A stretch of DNA of 64,000 nt from Nitrosomonadales bacterium. Its GTDB lineage: Bacteria > Pseudomonadota > Gammaproteobacteria > Burkholderiales > Gallionellaceae. This document shows positions 55,273-63,596 of the stretch, in pieces. Every line of letters begins with the position of its first letter. The stretch's first letter is position 1. The stretch is from contig JACRME010000019.1 in the NCBI GenBank assembly GCA_016235045.1, forward strand, positions 1 through 64,000. The letters run 5' to 3'. Position numbers and translations under genes: made by a program. Below the pieces are notes generated by a model, which did not search any database, was not told the origin of the DNA, and saw only the letters and a list, made by a program, of their open reading frames with translations.

Positions 55273-57288
55273 TCATGACCTCGCTGGATTGGATGACTTG
55301 TCGATATCGGTAAGCACCTCGATGGCCCTGCTCCCCTCGGGACGGCTCGCAATAAATTGCCGGTGCAGGAGTTGCGTCGACAGGGCGCCCACCAGCGCCA
55401 TATTGTCCGTATTCGAAAACTGTCCATCGCCGCCCCGTGTGCGGCATTTGTGCAGCAGTTGTGCGACAGCCTGCGGATCGAAGACATTGGCCTCGCGCAC
55501 TGCCGGTTCCGACAGCACCTCGTCGATATAATCCGGCGCATTCCCAGCCACGAACGAGAGGGCATCCGGCGCGCGATACGGCTGCTTTTTTCTCGCGATG
55601 ATTTTGTGCGGCACGACATCGGCAGCGGCGCGCTTCAGCACATGCTTTTCATCCAGCACCCGCAACTTGTAGGACGCCGGAAGCGAGTCCGCCAGCGCGA
55701 TAACATCCTTGTCGAGAAACGGAAATCTCCCTTCAACGGAGTTGCCCAGAAGCATTCTGTCGCCCTGCGACGAGAGGAGATATCCCGATAGCAGCGTGCG
55801 TATTTCGAGATGCTGATCCTGCGCGAGCGATCCCCATTGCGCAAAATCGACATGCAGATTTCCGAGCAACTCGCCGATTACATCGCGCCCCGCATTGGCT
55901 GCCTGCATATCCCTGGAAAAAAGCCGTTTGAGCGCATTCGTGCTGTGCCAGCGCGTGTCGTGGGCAAAACCCGGAGCCCGATGCGCCGCAATGTTGCGCC
56001 CGAAAAACTGCCGCGCCATCGCCTGCTGCGAAACCGGCGAACGCGCAAGATAGGGATATAACCGCTCAAGAAGTCGCGGTCTCCACTCGGACGCCGGCTG
56101 TCGCCCCCAGAACCGGCGCACCTTGCCTTCCCGGAAAATGTCGTAGCCGGCAAACATCTCGTCCGCGCCCTCGCCCGTGAGCACGACTTTGACGCCGTGA
56201 TTGCGGACGAGTTTTGACAGCAGGAAAAGCGGTGCCGGCGCGGTGCGCAGAACCGGGCGCTCGGCATGGTAGATCACTTCCGGAAACACATTCGCGATAT
56301 CGCTGCGCGAAACGACAACCTCGTGATGTTCGCTGTCCAGCCCGTTCGCCATCAGGCGCTGATACTCCGTCTCGTCGTATTCGGCGTCTTCGAACCGGAG
56401 CGAAAAAGTCTGAAAGCGGTTACCCGCAAATCGCCGCCCCAGGGCCGCAACCAGAGAGCTATCCAGTCCGCCGGAAAGGTAGCTTCCAACCGCCACATCG
56501 GAACGGAGCATGCGTAACGAGGTGGCGTTCTCCAGTGCTGCGCGCACTTCGTTGACTGCGTCCTCGAGCGATCCCTGGAACAGGCTGCGAGCATCTGAGT
56601 CAACCGGATAGGCGGGCGTCCAGTAGGCACGGTCGCGCACGGTGCCGTTTTCATAGGTTCTGACATGGCCGGGCTCGAGTTCGGTCACGCCCTGGAAAAC
56701 GCCCTGCGGAGGCACGACGGTCCAGAAGGTGAAGGTCTGCGAGATGCCGATTGGATCGAATGCTCTTGGAATGTCCGGGTTTGCCGCAAAAATGGCTTTG
56801 ACTTCGCTGGCGAAATATAGCTGGCCGGCATGCTCGCAAATATGCAGCGGACAAATTCCGACCCTGTCCCGCGACAGTACTAGGCGTTTTGCCACCGAAT
56901 CCCAGATCGCAACGGCCCACTGTCCGTTCATGCGCTCAAAAGCGGCATCGCCCCAGGCGCGATAGGCATGCAGGATAACCTCGGTATCGCTCTGGGTACG
57001 AAAACGGTGACCGAGCGCGACCAGTTCTTCGCGCAATTCCACATAATTGAAAACTTCGCCGTTGAATACGATCCAGATCGTTCCGTTCTCGTCCGCCATG
57101 GGTTGCTGGCCGGTCGAGAGATCGATGATGGACAAGCGCGAGTGCGCCAGTCCGGCCCTGTCATCGCGATACACGCCGAACTCGTCGGGACCGCGATGAA
57201 AGAGCGCGCTGGCCATGTGAACCAGTGCTTCGCGGCCCGGGGAAGTTGCGCCTTCTCTAAGCCCAACTATTCCGGCGATTCCGCACAT
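55273..57288 (-). CDS. asnB: Asparagine-synthase-like glutamine amidotransferase
   Basis: 671 residues. Starts MCGIAGIVGL: Cys 2 is the glutaminase nucleophile. The N-domain has FHRGPDEFGVY, SRLSIIDLSTGQQPMADENG and FNGEVFNYVELREELVALGH; the ATP-pyrophosphatase loop is SYLSGGLDSSLVAAL (about 260-274), and EGADEMFAGYDIF follows. It resembles AsnB-type enzymes found in polysaccharide and natural-product clusters that amidate a carboxyl group, rather than housekeeping asparagine synthase; the setting between nadE-like and ligase genes supports this. Six bases separate it from the nadE-like stop. Confidence 0.88.
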   Translation of the reverse strand: MCGIAGIVGLREGATSPGREALVHMASALFHRGPDEFGVYRDDRAGLAHSRLSIIDLSTGQQPMADENGTIWIVFNGEVFNYVELREELVALGHRFRTQSDTEVILHAYRAWGDAAFERMNGQWAVAIWDSVAKRLVLSRDRVGICPLHICEHAGQLYFASEVKAIFAANPDIPRAFDPIGISQTFTFWTVVPPQGVFQGVTELEPGHVRTYENGTVRDRAYWTPAYPVDSDARSLFQGSLEDAVNEVRAALENATSLRMLRSDVAVGSYLSGGLDSSLVAALGRRFAGNRFQTFSLRFEDAEYDETEYQRLMANGLDSEHHEVVVSRSDIANVFPEVIYHAERPVLRTAPAPLFLLSKLVRNHGVKVVLTGEGADEMFAGYDIFREGKVRRFWGRQPASEWRPRLLERLYPYLARSPVSQQAMARQFFGRNIAAHRAPGFAHDTRWHSTNALKRLFSRDMQAANAGRDVIGELLGNLHVDFAQWGSLAQDQHLEIRTLLSGYLLSSQGDRMLLGNSVEGRFPFLDKDVIALADSLPASYKLRVLDEKHVLKRAAADVVPHKIIARKKQPYRAPDALSFVAGNAPDYIDEVLSEPAVREANVFDPQAVAQLLHKCRTRGGDGQFSNTDNMALVGALSTQLLHRQFIASRPEGSRAIEVLTDIDKSSNPARS

Positions 57289-57294
57289 GCGCCG

Positions 57295-58269
57295 TCAAAC
57301 CTCCGGTACGGGAGCGACGAGCAAGGGGCGCGCATGAAGATACCGGGCAACGCGGCGTTTGGCCTCGATATCCCTGAAGACTCGCCCGACTTGTACCGGC
57401 GTGATGCCGACCACAGGCGCAGCCTCTTCGGCAGAAACTCCGTTGTTCATTGCATAGAGACAGAGATCCATGCGGTCGTACGGCAGCGCGAAGTAGAACT
57501 CCTCCTGCGTCTGCGGCATGGAAAAAGTATCGGTGGTGGGGGGGCGGCGGCGGATTTCCTCCGGCACGCCCAGATGCTCGGCAAGCTGATAAACCTGTGT
57601 TTTGTAGAGATGGGCAATGGGCTTGAAATCGGCGCTGCCATCGCCCTGTTTTACAAAAAAGCCCTGGTCGTACTCCAAGCGGTTTGGGGTACCCGCGACG
57701 GCGTAATTCAGGCGATCCGCGTGGTAATACTCGGTCATCTTGCGCACGCGTTGCTTGTAGTTGGTCGCAGCCACAATTTGCAGATAAGCGCTGAGCGAAA
57801 GCTGAACGGTGTTCACTTCGCCCGATGGGCTTTGGACGGTAAGCCGGGTGATATTCAGGCGGTCACTGTCGAGAATGGACGGCAACACAAGCTTGCACTT
57901 CCAGTCATCGCCATACTCGGGAACGATGGTCCGGATAGCCTCTGTTTGCCGACGGTAGCAACCAAGCCCCTCAAGGGCGGGCGCGATATCCTCAACGATG
58001 GCGTCGATGCCGAAATGGCCTGCGAGCTTCCGCCCGAGCATGAGCGCATCGTCGGAAGTGTGGTGTTCGGGCATGAAAAGGCCCTGCACCTTCTCCTTGC
58101 CAAACGCGCGCACGCACAAGGCAGTTACAACCGAACTGTCGATGCCGCCCGAGATGCCGACGACCGCTCCGCGGCGGCGCAGTTGACCGAGAACCTGTTC
58201 GCGCAATGATTCGGCGATGCGTTCCACTTCCGAAGCGGGATCCAGCTTGAGTACGTCTTTGTCGAACAT
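57295..58269 (-). CDS. nadE: NAD synthase-like (NadE-family) amidating enzyme
   Basis: 324 residues from ATG 58269 (AAGGA four bases upstream; the open frame starts 44 codons earlier without homology). ATP-pyrophosphatase loop VVGISGGIDSSVVTAL, NYKQRVRKMTEYYHADRLNY, VAGTPNRLEYDQGFFVKQGDGSADFKPIAHLYKT split as two family motifs, then LGVPEEIRRRPPTTD. There is no glutaminase domain, so it would use ammonia. It could be the cell's NAD synthetase or an enzyme of the neighbouring pathway that amidates a carboxylate. It is the first gene of the nadE-asnB-ligase operon. Confidence 0.85.
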   Translation of the reverse strand: MFDKDVLKLDPASEVERIAESLREQVLGQLRRRGAVVGISGGIDSSVVTALCVRAFGKEKVQGLFMPEHHTSDDALMLGRKLAGHFGIDAIVEDIAPALEGLGCYRRQTEAIRTIVPEYGDDWKCKLVLPSILDSDRLNITRLTVQSPSGEVNTVQLSLSAYLQIVAATNYKQRVRKMTEYYHADRLNYAVAGTPNRLEYDQGFFVKQGDGSADFKPIAHLYKTQVYQLAEHLGVPEEIRRRPPTTDTFSMPQTQEEFYFALPYDRMDLCLYAMNNGVSAEEAAPVVGITPVQVGRVFRDIEAKRRVARYLHARPLLVAPVPEV

Positions 58270-58477
58270 GATTTCCTTACTTCCGGCAAAGCCGGGAACG
58301 TTGACCGCAGTTAAACCGATTCCGCCCTCTGCAAACCGCCAGAGACCCTGCTGCTGCGAAAGTTTGGAATGGCGCTCTTGCCCGCCGAAGAATCCCGCCA
58401 TGGCAAATTAACGCGGTACCTGCTTCAGCAGAAAAAATCCCAAGAAATCCATGAATGGAATTTAACCAATCCAAATA

Positions 58478-58975
58478 TCAATTCAGCACACGATCCATGA
58501 TGCTACCCAGCATTTTGCGCGGCACCCACGATTCGCCGCGACCGACTACTTGCACTGCTTTTGAGAGATGAAGGCCAACAGTATCGTTTCTCAGGTAGCC
58601 ACGCGCGCCCACCTCCAACGCCTGAAGAATCTTGCTTTCTTGAACTGTGTCGTCCGCCAGCAATACTATCCGCGACTCCGGACAGACACATCGCAGCGAC
58701 AGCAACAAAGCATGATTCTCGTCCGCACATACGTCCAGGTTCACCAGCATGACAGCCGGCCTGAGCCGCTTGATTCTGGCCACCTCGTTTTCGCATGCAG
58801 AAATATCCGTGCGTTGCTCTCTTCTGCGGTTTGCGAATGTGTGGTCATTCCTCTCTCCGTTATTCGGCCCCACATTCGAGAGCAACGTGATGCCGTCCTC
58901 GCCATGCAACAGGCGCTCATATTCGGCACGCCGATGACGATCAACATCTGCAACGGCAACGGTTACAGTTTGCAT
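58478..58975 (-). CDS. Receiver-only response-regulator-like protein, truncated LuxR type
   Basis: 165 residues. Receiver-like fold: AVADVDRHRRAEYERLL, MLVNLDVCADENHALLL, IVLLADDTVQESKILQALEV and GARGYLRND, as in NarL/LuxR regulators. The chain ends at MDRVLN where the linker to the HTH domain should begin, and no HTH is encoded downstream. The usual Lys after GYL is replaced (RND). An insertion of about 35 charged residues (NNGERNDHTFANRRREQRTD) lies between strands one and two. Possible roles are a phosphate sink, an antagonist or a decayed gene. Confidence 0.75.
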   Translation of the reverse strand: MQTVTVAVADVDRHRRAEYERLLHGEDGITLLSNVGPNNGERNDHTFANRRREQRTDISACENEVARIKRLRPAVMLVNLDVCADENHALLLSLRCVCPESRIVLLADDTVQESKILQALEVGARGYLRNDTVGLHLSKAVQVVGRGESWVPRKMLGSIMDRVLN

Positions 58976-59158
58976 AAAATCCAACTCCCCTCGGTGCAAC
59001 TATTATTTTGCTTCCACGTCCTGGAGTGAACCAGGCATGTCAGTCGATTGTATTCAATTTTGTGACTGGAACCAGTGTACTTTAGTACATGATTATGCAA
59101 GCCAATCATCCTGCAATTGACTCAATTTGAACCTGCCGGATTAGTGTGACGTACTAAT

Positions 59159-59887
59159 CTAGAGACTGGTGTGACTGGAAATTAAAGAGCGATTCATTTC
59201 CAGCTTGCCAATTACAGGACTGCTCGGACTCTTGCGAAGACTGGCTCTTTCATCTGCCGAGAGGACCAATGCCAGATTGAGCCGGTCCGTTACTCCCAGC
59301 TTTTGGAACACTTCGGTCAAGTGTGCTTTCACCGTACGCTCGGTAATTCCGCACGCCTTTGCAATCAACTTATTGCTTTCCCCGTTCCCGACACGCACAG
59401 CAATGTCATATTCGCGCTGTGTGAGCTTGTTCAGCAGGCCAAGCGATACGCGATATGCTTTGTTTTTTGCCGTCGTCCTGCCCAATTCATCGATCAGGCG
59501 GCATGTGAGTGTTCGCCTTATCCATAATTCACCATCGCGAACAGCCATCACAACTTGCTTGAGGAATTTTGTATCTGCGTCGTTTCGGTAGCAACCGCGC
59601 ACCCCCGCCTTCAACAATTTCCATTCCATCTCTTCAGAAATATCGCCGCCAATGATTACTATTCTTGTCTGCGTGCTTATTCTGCTTAGACTGACCACAT
59701 CGTCCGCCCCCAGTAGCCCGTAGTCCAACAGCACCACCTCCGGCTTGATCTGCTCAACTTCTGCCCTGAGCGCGCCCATACTGTCGGCTATTAAAGTTGT
59801 ACTTACAAAGCCATCAAGTTCCAGCTTCCAGGAAGCGGCCTTGTTTTGGCATGTGCTTGCAATCATCAAGTTGTTCGTCATAGTCAT
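59159..59887 (-). CDS. LuxR-family response regulator with atypical receiver
   Basis: 242 residues. A receiver-like part (about 1-130) with a candidate phospho-Asp in EVVLLDYGLLG, but the acidic pair at the N-terminus is missing (IASTCQNK), and the conserved Lys is replaced in the GCYRND segment. The LuxR HTH is intact: LTQREYDIAVRVGNGESNKL, then GITERTVKAHLTEVFQKLGV. It may bind DNA without phosphorylation. It lies between the two arms of the biosynthetic locus, so it probably controls them. Confidence 0.85.
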   Translation of the reverse strand: MTMTNNLMIASTCQNKAASWKLELDGFVSTTLIADSMGALRAEVEQIKPEVVLLDYGLLGADDVVSLSRISTQTRIVIIGGDISEEMEWKLLKAGVRGCYRNDADTKFLKQVVMAVRDGELWIRRTLTCRLIDELGRTTAKNKAYRVSLGLLNKLTQREYDIAVRVGNGESNKLIAKACGITERTVKAHLTEVFQKLGVTDRLNLALVLSADERASLRKSPSSPVIGKLEMNRSLISSHTSL

Positions 59888-60486
59888 TTGGTTGATATAA
59901 ACCGAGCCCCTAGGAATTGAAATAATTCAACACTGATAATCCCATCTTGCATATATGGTTAAGCAATACTTGTGCCAGTAAGAAAATTTACTCGCTACCT
60001 CCATAAGAACTAAGGATTAATACTTTTCCAGTAGCCTGGAATGGTATTGTAAGCTGGAATCTTCACGTAATTTTGACGAATTTTTGACACTCGCTTGACG
60101 TTGCAATGACCGAATATCGACTTGAGTTGGAATCAGCAGAAGCCGGAAATCAGGCTTTATATATTTAGCCTCAATGTGTTACGCATCACCTCCCTGCCGT
60201 CTTGGACTTTGTCGGCAATCGGCAGGCCCCGCCGCAGATGACTTCATGCAGAACAGCGCTGGCAATCCAGAAGCTTTCCTGCGAGCGGCGCATTGGGTAC
60301 TTTGGCTGGCAACCAAAAATCTCGGAATGAGTCGCGCGGGGGAAAGTAGTAATCCGCAAAATCAGGTTCTAAAGAAATGCCTCAAGCCCGTAGCCTTGCT
60401 GTTTTCTTAGTACCTTTGGGGGGGTATCTTTCACAATATTGCGCAAGTAGAATCAAAACGAAATAAATTTCATGGAAGTATTTGAT
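59888..60486. other. Intergenic control region of the biosynthetic locus
   Basis: About 600 bp between the divergent LuxR gene and the carrier-protein gene, rich in A/T. Visible: GAATTGAAATAATTC palindrome at about 59914-59928, CCAGTAGCCTGG near 60030, and the TACC...GGTA palindrome at 60411-60426. A 78-codon open frame at 60174-60410 has no ribosome site and unlikely composition, so I leave it out. No RNA gene is recognised. Confidence 0.45.
60411..60426. promoter_or_regulatory. TACC-N8-GGTA palindrome upstream of the carrier-protein gene
   Basis: TACCTTTGGGGGGGTA, with inverted ends TACC/GGTA, 60 bases before the acyl-carrier-protein start. The position suits an operator or activator site. 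The binding protein is unknown; the neighbouring LuxR-type regulator is the first candidate. Confidence 0.35.
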
Positions 60487-60729
60487 ATGGATATTAAAGA
60501 GCAGGTTCGTGAATTCGTTACGTCAAATTTCTACGTCGCCGATCCAAAAATGCTTACTGCCGAAACGTCACTACTCGGTCAGGGCGTCATCGACTCGACG
60601 GGAGTATTGGAAATCATTTCCTTCATTGGCGATACCTTTGGAATCAAAGTCGAGGACAGCGAGATGTTGCCCGACAATCTCGACTCCATTGAAAAAATCG
60701 CGGGTTTTGTCAGCCGAAAAATGAGTTGA
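60487..60729 (+). CDS. Acyl carrier protein
   Basis: 80 residues from ATG 60487 (GGAAG eight bases upstream; ATG 60472 is an alternative). MDIKEQVREFVTSNF, then LLGQGVIDSTGVLEIISFIG with the phosphopantetheine Ser in the DS motif, and IKVEDSEMLPDNLDSIEKIA. The spacing and the DxxxxxS-type helix are those of ACP/PCP proteins. It is not the fatty-acid AcpP (which has DSLD). Together with the AMP-ligase it forms a candidate loading pair. First gene of the plus-strand arm. Confidence 0.88.
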   Translation: MDIKEQVREFVTSNFYVADPKMLTAETSLLGQGVIDSTGVLEIISFIGDTFGIKVEDSEMLPDNLDSIEKIAGFVSRKMS

Positions 60730-60776
60730 CCTATGCGCAAGGCAATCTTGTTATTCCTGTTCACTGGGGAACTCCT

Positions 60777-61595
60777 ATGTACTTTGTGACGAGTGCCATC
60801 CTCGCTGTCGTCGCCATAGGCACAACATCCATTGCCCACGCCGCCAATGTCGATACCAGCCTTCGCGCCGATTTGGAGCGCATTGCGCAGCGACGAATAT
60901 TTTTCGGCCACCAATCGGTCGGCATAAATCTCCTCGACGGGATCGCCCAACTCTCCAAAGCAGCGGGGGTTCCTGTGCGCATCGCAGAAGTGTCGACTGC
61001 GAGCGCAACACCGCCGGCAACCATAGGGCACGCATTCGTTGCCGAAAACAGGGATCCACTTCGAAAACTCAAAAGCTTTGAACAAGCGATGGGGTCTCAA
61101 CCTTCGAAGCTCGACATCGCATTTGTAAAATTATGTTATATCGATTTCGGCACAGAGACTAACGTAAAGGAACTCTTCACCCGCTACCAGGCCACCCTTG
61201 AAAAACTGCATGCGCAAAATCCCGGAACAACTTTTGTGCACGTTACCGCCGCGCTCACCACAGTGGAGAGCGGGTTCAAAATTCGCCTTAAACAATTGCT
61301 GGGAAAAGCCCCGCCGGGAACGGCCGAGAATCTGCGCCGCGAAGAGTACAACACCCTCCTGCGTCAAACGTATCAAGGAAAGCAACCAATCTTTGACTTG
61401 GCCCGCGTCGAATCCACGGCGCCAGATGGGAAATCGGAAACTGTAAAATTGAATGGCATAGCCGTACCCGTCCTGGTACCTGGGTATTCTGACGACGGCG
61501 GTCATCTGAACGACAGCGGCAAACTGCGCGCGGCACGTGAACTCATCTCTGTTCTTGCAGCCATTCCGGATCGTCCTGCGGTGCGATTACATTGA
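60777..61595 (+). CDS. Secreted SGNH/GDSL-hydrolase-like protein
   Basis: 272 residues from ATG 60777. MYFVTSAILAVVAIGTTSIA followed by HAANVD is a signal peptide. IFFGHQSVGINLLDGIAQLS carries a Ser in the GHQS segment, and the end YSDDGGHLNDSGKLRAAREL has the DxxH pair of the last SGNH block. Such proteins act in the periplasm as esterases, or O-acetyl-transfer enzymes (AlgX/AlgJ-like). The frame also opens from TTG 60726, but that would lose the signal peptide. Exact function is unknown. Confidence 0.65.
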   Translation: MYFVTSAILAVVAIGTTSIAHAANVDTSLRADLERIAQRRIFFGHQSVGINLLDGIAQLSKAAGVPVRIAEVSTASATPPATIGHAFVAENRDPLRKLKSFEQAMGSQPSKLDIAFVKLCYIDFGTETNVKELFTRYQATLEKLHAQNPGTTFVHVTAALTTVESGFKIRLKQLLGKAPPGTAENLRREEYNTLLRQTYQGKQPIFDLARVESTAPDGKSETVKLNGIAVPVLVPGYSDDGGHLNDSGKLRAARELISVLAAIPDRPAVRLH

Positions 61596-61672
61596 AGTTC
61601 ATCTCGGGACCAGCTTCTGCTGCTGCACAGATTGCAGAACGAGTTGATTCATAATCAATACCGCTTTCTGTC

Positions 61673-62533
61673 ATGACAAACAGCCCCTCACGTGACAACA
61701 ATATAAAATTGTCCGGCTCAGAACACCTCGAACAGGCTGACTACCTATCTATAGATCGCGAACAACTCTATTTCGTGCTTCACCCGACCATCCTTCCACT
61801 GCGCGGGCGGGTATTGCTGGCCGGCCCCTTCGCTTCGGAGCGTCCACATCGCTACATTCCCTGGGTAGGATGGGCTCGGCATCTTGCGAATAACGGGTTC
61901 GAAGTCATGCGCTTCGACTATCGCGGAGTCGGAGAAAGCACTGGCCGCTTTGAAGACTTCGGATTCCAATCCTGGTCAGACGACATCAGCCACTGCGCAA
62001 ATTGGCTGCACAGCCGGTCACCGGCAGTACCGCTCATTATTCATGGACTCGGAATGGGCGCGTTGCTTGGAGATCGCCTATTTGCACAAGGCGTTGGCGA
62101 TATCCTGCTTGCATGGCTGCCCCCAAAGTCAGCACGGGAGATGCTGTACGAACAACTCAAGCTAAAGCTGTCCAATAACTACTCGCTACCTTCAAGTGAG
62201 CACAAGACCCGCGATCAGTACATTGCCTGCCTGGAAAGCGGCGCAACCCTCGAAGTCGAAGGGCATAACTGGACACCCGGACTCTGGGCGGAAGCTGCGG
62301 AGTTTGTTTTTGGAATTAGCGAGCCAACGACTTCCACTGGCTGTGAACGCCCCAGATGTGTTGCCGAACTTGATGCATTGACAGCGCACTCGTTCGGTGG
62401 CGTCGGTCCCAATCCGCTGCGGAAACCTGGGGGAGGTCAACCCATGCGCCTGGTCAATCCCGACCTGTCGGCCAGCTTCAATGCCACAAGCGTCTGGCTG
62501 GAAGAGACGTTGGCCAAGGCGGAGGTATCCTGA
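61673..62533 (+). CDS. Alpha/beta-hydrolase-fold protein without catalytic Ser
   Basis: 286 residues. GRVLLAGPFASERPHRYIPW, then HLANNGFEVMRFDYRGVGES and LIIHGLGMGALLG are the strand-3/4/5 segments of an alpha/beta hydrolase. The nucleophile elbow, normally GxSxG, reads G-L-G-M-G (residues 125-129), so the Ser is Gly 127. Catalysis by the usual route is unlikely unless another residue serves. It resembles the paired hydrolase genes found next to exosortase-type polysaccharide loci. The stop and the next start are one base apart. Confidence 0.75.
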   Translation: MTNSPSRDNNIKLSGSEHLEQADYLSIDREQLYFVLHPTILPLRGRVLLAGPFASERPHRYIPWVGWARHLANNGFEVMRFDYRGVGESTGRFEDFGFQSWSDDISHCANWLHSRSPAVPLIIHGLGMGALLGDRLFAQGVGDILLAWLPPKSAREMLYEQLKLKLSNNYSLPSSEHKTRDQYIACLESGATLEVEGHNWTPGLWAEAAEFVFGISEPTTSTGCERPRCVAELDALTAHSFGGVGPNPLRKPGGGQPMRLVNPDLSASFNATSVWLEETLAKAEVS

Positions 62534-62534
62534 G

Positions 62535-63491
62535 ATGCGGAAAGCCCTTCAATTGGAGATTGCCGGACACCGCCTTTTCGGCACCCTGCACGACCGCGCC
62601 CTGTTATCACCAATGCAAAACAACTCGGCTTCTCCACGAATCGGAGTTTTGCTGCTGAGTTTCGGACAGCAACCCCGATCATGGGTGGGCGACCTGGGCA
62701 GTTCGATAGCAGACCGCCTCGAAGGATTCGGATACCCCACTTTCCGATTTGACATGCCGGGACTCGGTGACTCCCCGGGCGATATTCCGGTTCACCTCGA
62801 GGAACTGTGGCGCGATATTCTGGATGGAGCACATGAGGCTCCACTCCATGCACTCTGCGAGGATCTCGTCCGGCGATATTCGCTGAAGGGGCTCGTCGTC
62901 GGCGGATTCTGCGGTGGCGCAGTAACCGCACTGTACGCTGTAAACCTGCGCTCCCCCCTGATACTCGGCCTGGTCTTGCTCGAACCCGAGATAGCGCTGG
63001 TACGAACCAACTCACCGACAACTGCGATAGCCGCTGCACCATTGACCGTCGATTCCCTCCAGGAAAGAATCGATCTCCTGTGGCTCCGAATATCTTCACC
63101 GAACTCGTGGCGCCGACTTCTAAGCGGCAAGTCCGACTTCAAGTTCTGGCTCAACCTCTGGTATGGCTTGCTCGACTTCACCGCGCGCAAGCTGTCGAAT
63201 GTTGGCCGCCGCACCAAATTGCTGCCCCCTGAAACCAACCATCGCATGCTCAACTCGTGGTTGCTCGCAAGACGTCGGCGCCTTCCCACATTAGTCATCA
63301 GCGTCGGTTCACCCAACCGAAGCAAATACTACCGGGCCTATGGACTTCAGCCCGGCGTTCCTGATCCTAAAACGGCCCTTGAATGGTTTGAAATCCCCAA
63401 CACGACCCATGCAATGTTGACGGGGGGAGGCAAGGAGGCGGTTGGTATGCATATTGAAAATTGGGTCAGTGAAAACTTCCACCATGAATAA
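62535..63491 (+). CDS. Alpha/beta hydrolase with Cys nucleophile
   Basis: 318 residues. IGVLLLSFGQQPRSWVGDLG, FGYPTFRFDMPGLGDSPGDI and the nucleophile elbow VVGGFCGGAV: G-F-C-G-G places Cys 126 where Ser is usual. A C-terminal IPNTTHAML supplies the His. Cys-type elbows are frequent in hydrolases of polysaccharide loci. GGAGG lies nine bases before ATG 62535. It is translated just after the preceding hydrolase. Confidence 0.8.
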   Translation: MRKALQLEIAGHRLFGTLHDRALLSPMQNNSASPRIGVLLLSFGQQPRSWVGDLGSSIADRLEGFGYPTFRFDMPGLGDSPGDIPVHLEELWRDILDGAHEAPLHALCEDLVRRYSLKGLVVGGFCGGAVTALYAVNLRSPLILGLVLLEPEIALVRTNSPTTAIAAAPLTVDSLQERIDLLWLRISSPNSWRRLLSGKSDFKFWLNLWYGLLDFTARKLSNVGRRTKLLPPETNHRMLNSWLLARRRRLPTLVISVGSPNRSKYYRAYGLQPGVPDPKTALEWFEIPNTTHAMLTGGGKEAVGMHIENWVSENFHHE

Positions 63492-63596
63492 TCCCACATG
63501 ATGAATACCGTCAATCAGAATCAACCTATTCTGATAATGGCCGTCCGTTGGTTAACACATGAAGGTAGCAGCACCAGAAGATAATGAAAGAATTGC

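Noticed and set aside
60174-60410. 78-codon open frame before the acyl carrier protein gene
   Set aside because: No ribosome site, unlikely composition, and it lies in an A/T-rich control region.
60733-60791. Short signal-peptide-like frame MRKAILLFLFTGELL between the carrier protein and SGNH genes
   Set aside because: It stops after 18 codons. The SGNH protein has its own signal peptide from ATG 60777, so no frameshift needs to be assumed.
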